Positions 52,574-53,985 of a DNA stretch of 53,985 nucleotides are shown piece by piece; the first letter of the stretch is position 1; each line of letters begins with the position of its first letter. The stretch comes from Polyangiaceae bacterium (lineage in GTDB: Bacteria; Myxococcota_A; Polyangia; Polyangiales; Polyangiaceae), in contig JAICQL010000026.1 of the NCBI GenBank assembly GCA_025937895.1, forward strand, positions 1 through 53,985. The letters are read 5' to 3'. The notes under the pieces were generated by a model. That model was not told where the DNA came from, ran no database searches, and saw only the letters and a program-made list of their open reading frames with translations. Position numbers and translations under genes: made by a program.

Positions 52574-53985
52574 TTACTCCTCTTTCGAGCGCAGCGGCTG
52601 CGCTCCTTGCTCGGCTGCGCGCGGTTTCAGCAATAACTCTTCCAGCGTGGCGGTGAGCTCGTCCACCTTCACTGGCTTGGTCAGGTAACGGTAGAAGCCC
52701 GCGCCGCTCACCCGCGCCGCGTCGCGGATCATCGCCGCCGCGCTCAGGGCGATCACCGGGATGTCGCGAGTCTCCGGCCACTGGCGCAGCAGCTGCAGCG
52801 CCTCCACGCCGCTCATGCCCGGGAGGTTGATGTCCATGATCACCAGGTCCGGGCGGTGTGCGCGTGCCAGCTCGATGCCGAGCTCCGCGCTGGGCGCGGC
52901 CAGCAGCTCCACCCGCTCGAAGTCCGCCAGCAGATCCTGCATGAAGGCAATGTTCGGCGGATTGTCCTCCACATATACAATCGTGTAGCGGGGCCCTTCT
53001 GCGCCTGCCAGCGCGCTGCCGGGAGCGAGCGGCTCGCTGGCGCTGAGCGCCGGGGCTGCGAGCGGCTCGGGCTGCGCCAGCTCGATCCAGAACGTGGAGC
53101 CCTGGCCAGCGCTGCTCTGAAAACCCACGCTGCCCCCCATCAGCTCCGCCAGCCGCTTGCTGATCACCAGCCCGATGCCTGTGCCCTCGATTGGGCCCGC
53201 CTCCTGACCGGCGCGCTGGAACGGCTGAAAGAGCGCCTCTTGCTTGTCCTCGGCGATGCCGATGCCGTCATCGCTCACGGCGATGCGCAGACGCCCGTCG
53301 CCGTCGCCAGCGCTGGCGCTGAAGCGCACGTTGCCGCGCGCACGGCCATATTTTACCGCGTTGGAGCCGTAGTTCATCAGCACCTGCTTCAGCCGCGTGC
53401 GGTCCGCCATCACCTGCAGGCCCGGGCGCGCTACCGGCTCCACCAGCACCTGCTGCTCGGAGCGCACGGCCAGCGGCGCGAGCGTGGCCTTCACCTCGGA
53501 CAGGATCTCGGCCACGTCCACCCGCTCCAGCGAGACCAGGATGCGCCCCGACTCGATCTTGGCCAGATCCAGCACGTCGTCGATCAGGCGCAGCAGGTGC
53601 TCGCCGCCGCGCAGCACGTGCTCCACCCGCTCCAGCTGGCGCGGCGACAGCGGGCTCTTGCGGTCGCGCTGCAAGAGCTGCGCAAAGCCCAGCACGGCGT
53701 TCAGCGGGGTCCGCAGCTCGTGGCTCATCGAGGCCAGAAACTCGCTCTTGGCGGAGCTGGCCGCCTCCGCCTGGGCGCGGGCGCTGTGCAGCTGCTCCTG
53801 CGCGCGCTGCGCGGCGCTCTCCGCCGCTTTGTGCGCGGATACGTCGCGGATGCTGGCCGACACCAAGATGCCGTCCCGGGTCTCCAGCGGGCTCAGGCTG
53901 ATCTCGATGGGGAACTCGCTGCCATCCTGGCGGCGCCCACACAGCTCCAGCCCGGAGCCCATCGGGCGCGGGTGCGGCTTCAGCA
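52574..53985 (-). CDS. PAS-histidine kinase-receiver hybrid, 5' end outside window
   Basis: About 470 codons of a hybrid kinase that runs off the right edge; the frame stays open upstream of the Met at 53962 (LKPHPRPMGSGLELCG), which lies inside the PAS domain as in the paralogue, so that Met is not the start. HisKA SMSHELRTPLNAVLGFAQLL, HATPase_c NYGSNAVKYG, DDGIGIA and GTGIGLVI, and a receiver with phospho-Asp in LVIMDINLPGMSG and KPVKV are intact. It is the first gene in view of the operon kinase-usp-nrfH-nrfA and a close relative of the kinase at 48183-49772. Confidence 0.9.
   Translation of the reverse strand, partial: LKPHPRPMGSGLELCGRRQDGSEFPIEISLSPLETRDGILVSASIRDVSAHKAAESAAQRAQEQLHSARAQAEAASSAKSEFLASMSHELRTPLNAVLGFAQLLQRDRKSPLSPRQLERVEHVLRGGEHLLRLIDDVLDLAKIESGRILVSLERVDVAEILSEVKATLAPLAVRSEQQVLVEPVARPGLQVMADRTRLKQVLMNYGSNAVKYGRARGNVRFSASAGDGDGRLRIAVSDDGIGIAEDKQEALFQPFQRAGQEAGPIEGTGIGLVISKRLAELMGGSVGFQSSAGQGSTFWIELAQPEPLAAPALSASEPLAPGSALAGAEGPRYTIVYVEDNPPNIAFMQDLLADFERVELLAAPSAELGIELARAHRPDLVIMDINLPGMSGVEALQLLRQWPETRDIPVIALSAAAMIRDAARVSGAGFYRYLTKPVKVDELTATLEELLLKPRAAEQGAQPLRSKEE

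Overview
The window is about 54 kb of very GC-rich DNA with long codon-biased genes, many Ser/Gly/Pro-rich lipoproteins, Cys-rich secreted proteins, hybrid kinases and a NrfHA nitrite reductase with a CxxCH-type catalytic heme. This points to a member of the Myxococcota (Deltaproteobacteria in the broad sense), though no marker gene in the window proves it. I saw no rRNA, tRNA, CRISPR array or insertion sequence.

Layout. 1-6.1 kb: the start of a Tat-exported PhoX-like protein, a probable iron-regulated divergent pair (MxcI-like lipoprotein and MATE exporter) sharing a Fur-like box, a TetR regulator translationally coupled to an unusual MprF-type protein, and a queuosine-precursor transporter. 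6.2-13.4 kb: a giant lipoprotein with two papain-like domains, a flavin amine oxidase, a LuxR-type regulator and an N-formylglutamate amidohydrolase. 13.4-24.6 kb: an FtsX-type permease pair, a large palindromic/tandem-repeat element between convergent genes, HAD and AI-2E-family genes, a Cys-rich lipoprotein, a 1066-residue multi-domain protein of unknown role, folB, a LysR regulator and a decayed glgX end. 24.6-27.9 kb: a sensor kinase facing a response regulator coupled to a double-domain KaiC-like ATPase.

28-54 kb is a stress and dormancy island. It holds a ribosome hibernation factor, a twin-CBS protein, a ferritin-like protein, an APH-AAA fusion kinase, a flavin monooxygenase, thymidine phosphorylase, thioredoxin 2, a c'-type cytochrome, a patatin, a hemerythrin, a beta-CASP ribonuclease, two universal stress proteins, an NtrC-type activator with intact GAFTGA, a P2-type Ca2+-like ATPase, a zinc alcohol dehydrogenase, two paralogous PAS-hybrid kinases and NrfHA.

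The main discovery is that at least seven, and up to nine, of the island's transcription units have a -24/-12 (sigma-54) promoter signature just upstream. Seven of these promoters also have a 15-bp palindrome, GCGCA-N5-TGCGC (one copy degenerate, one shared by two divergent promoters), 52-70 bp further upstream. This is the expected architecture of one enhancer-binding-protein regulon, and the sigma-54 activator encoded inside the island is the obvious candidate regulator. The gene content closely resembles the mycobacterial DosR dormancy regulon and the Burkholderia low-oxygen locus, but under apparently unrelated sigma-54 control. This rests on reading by eye; no genome-wide motif search was possible.
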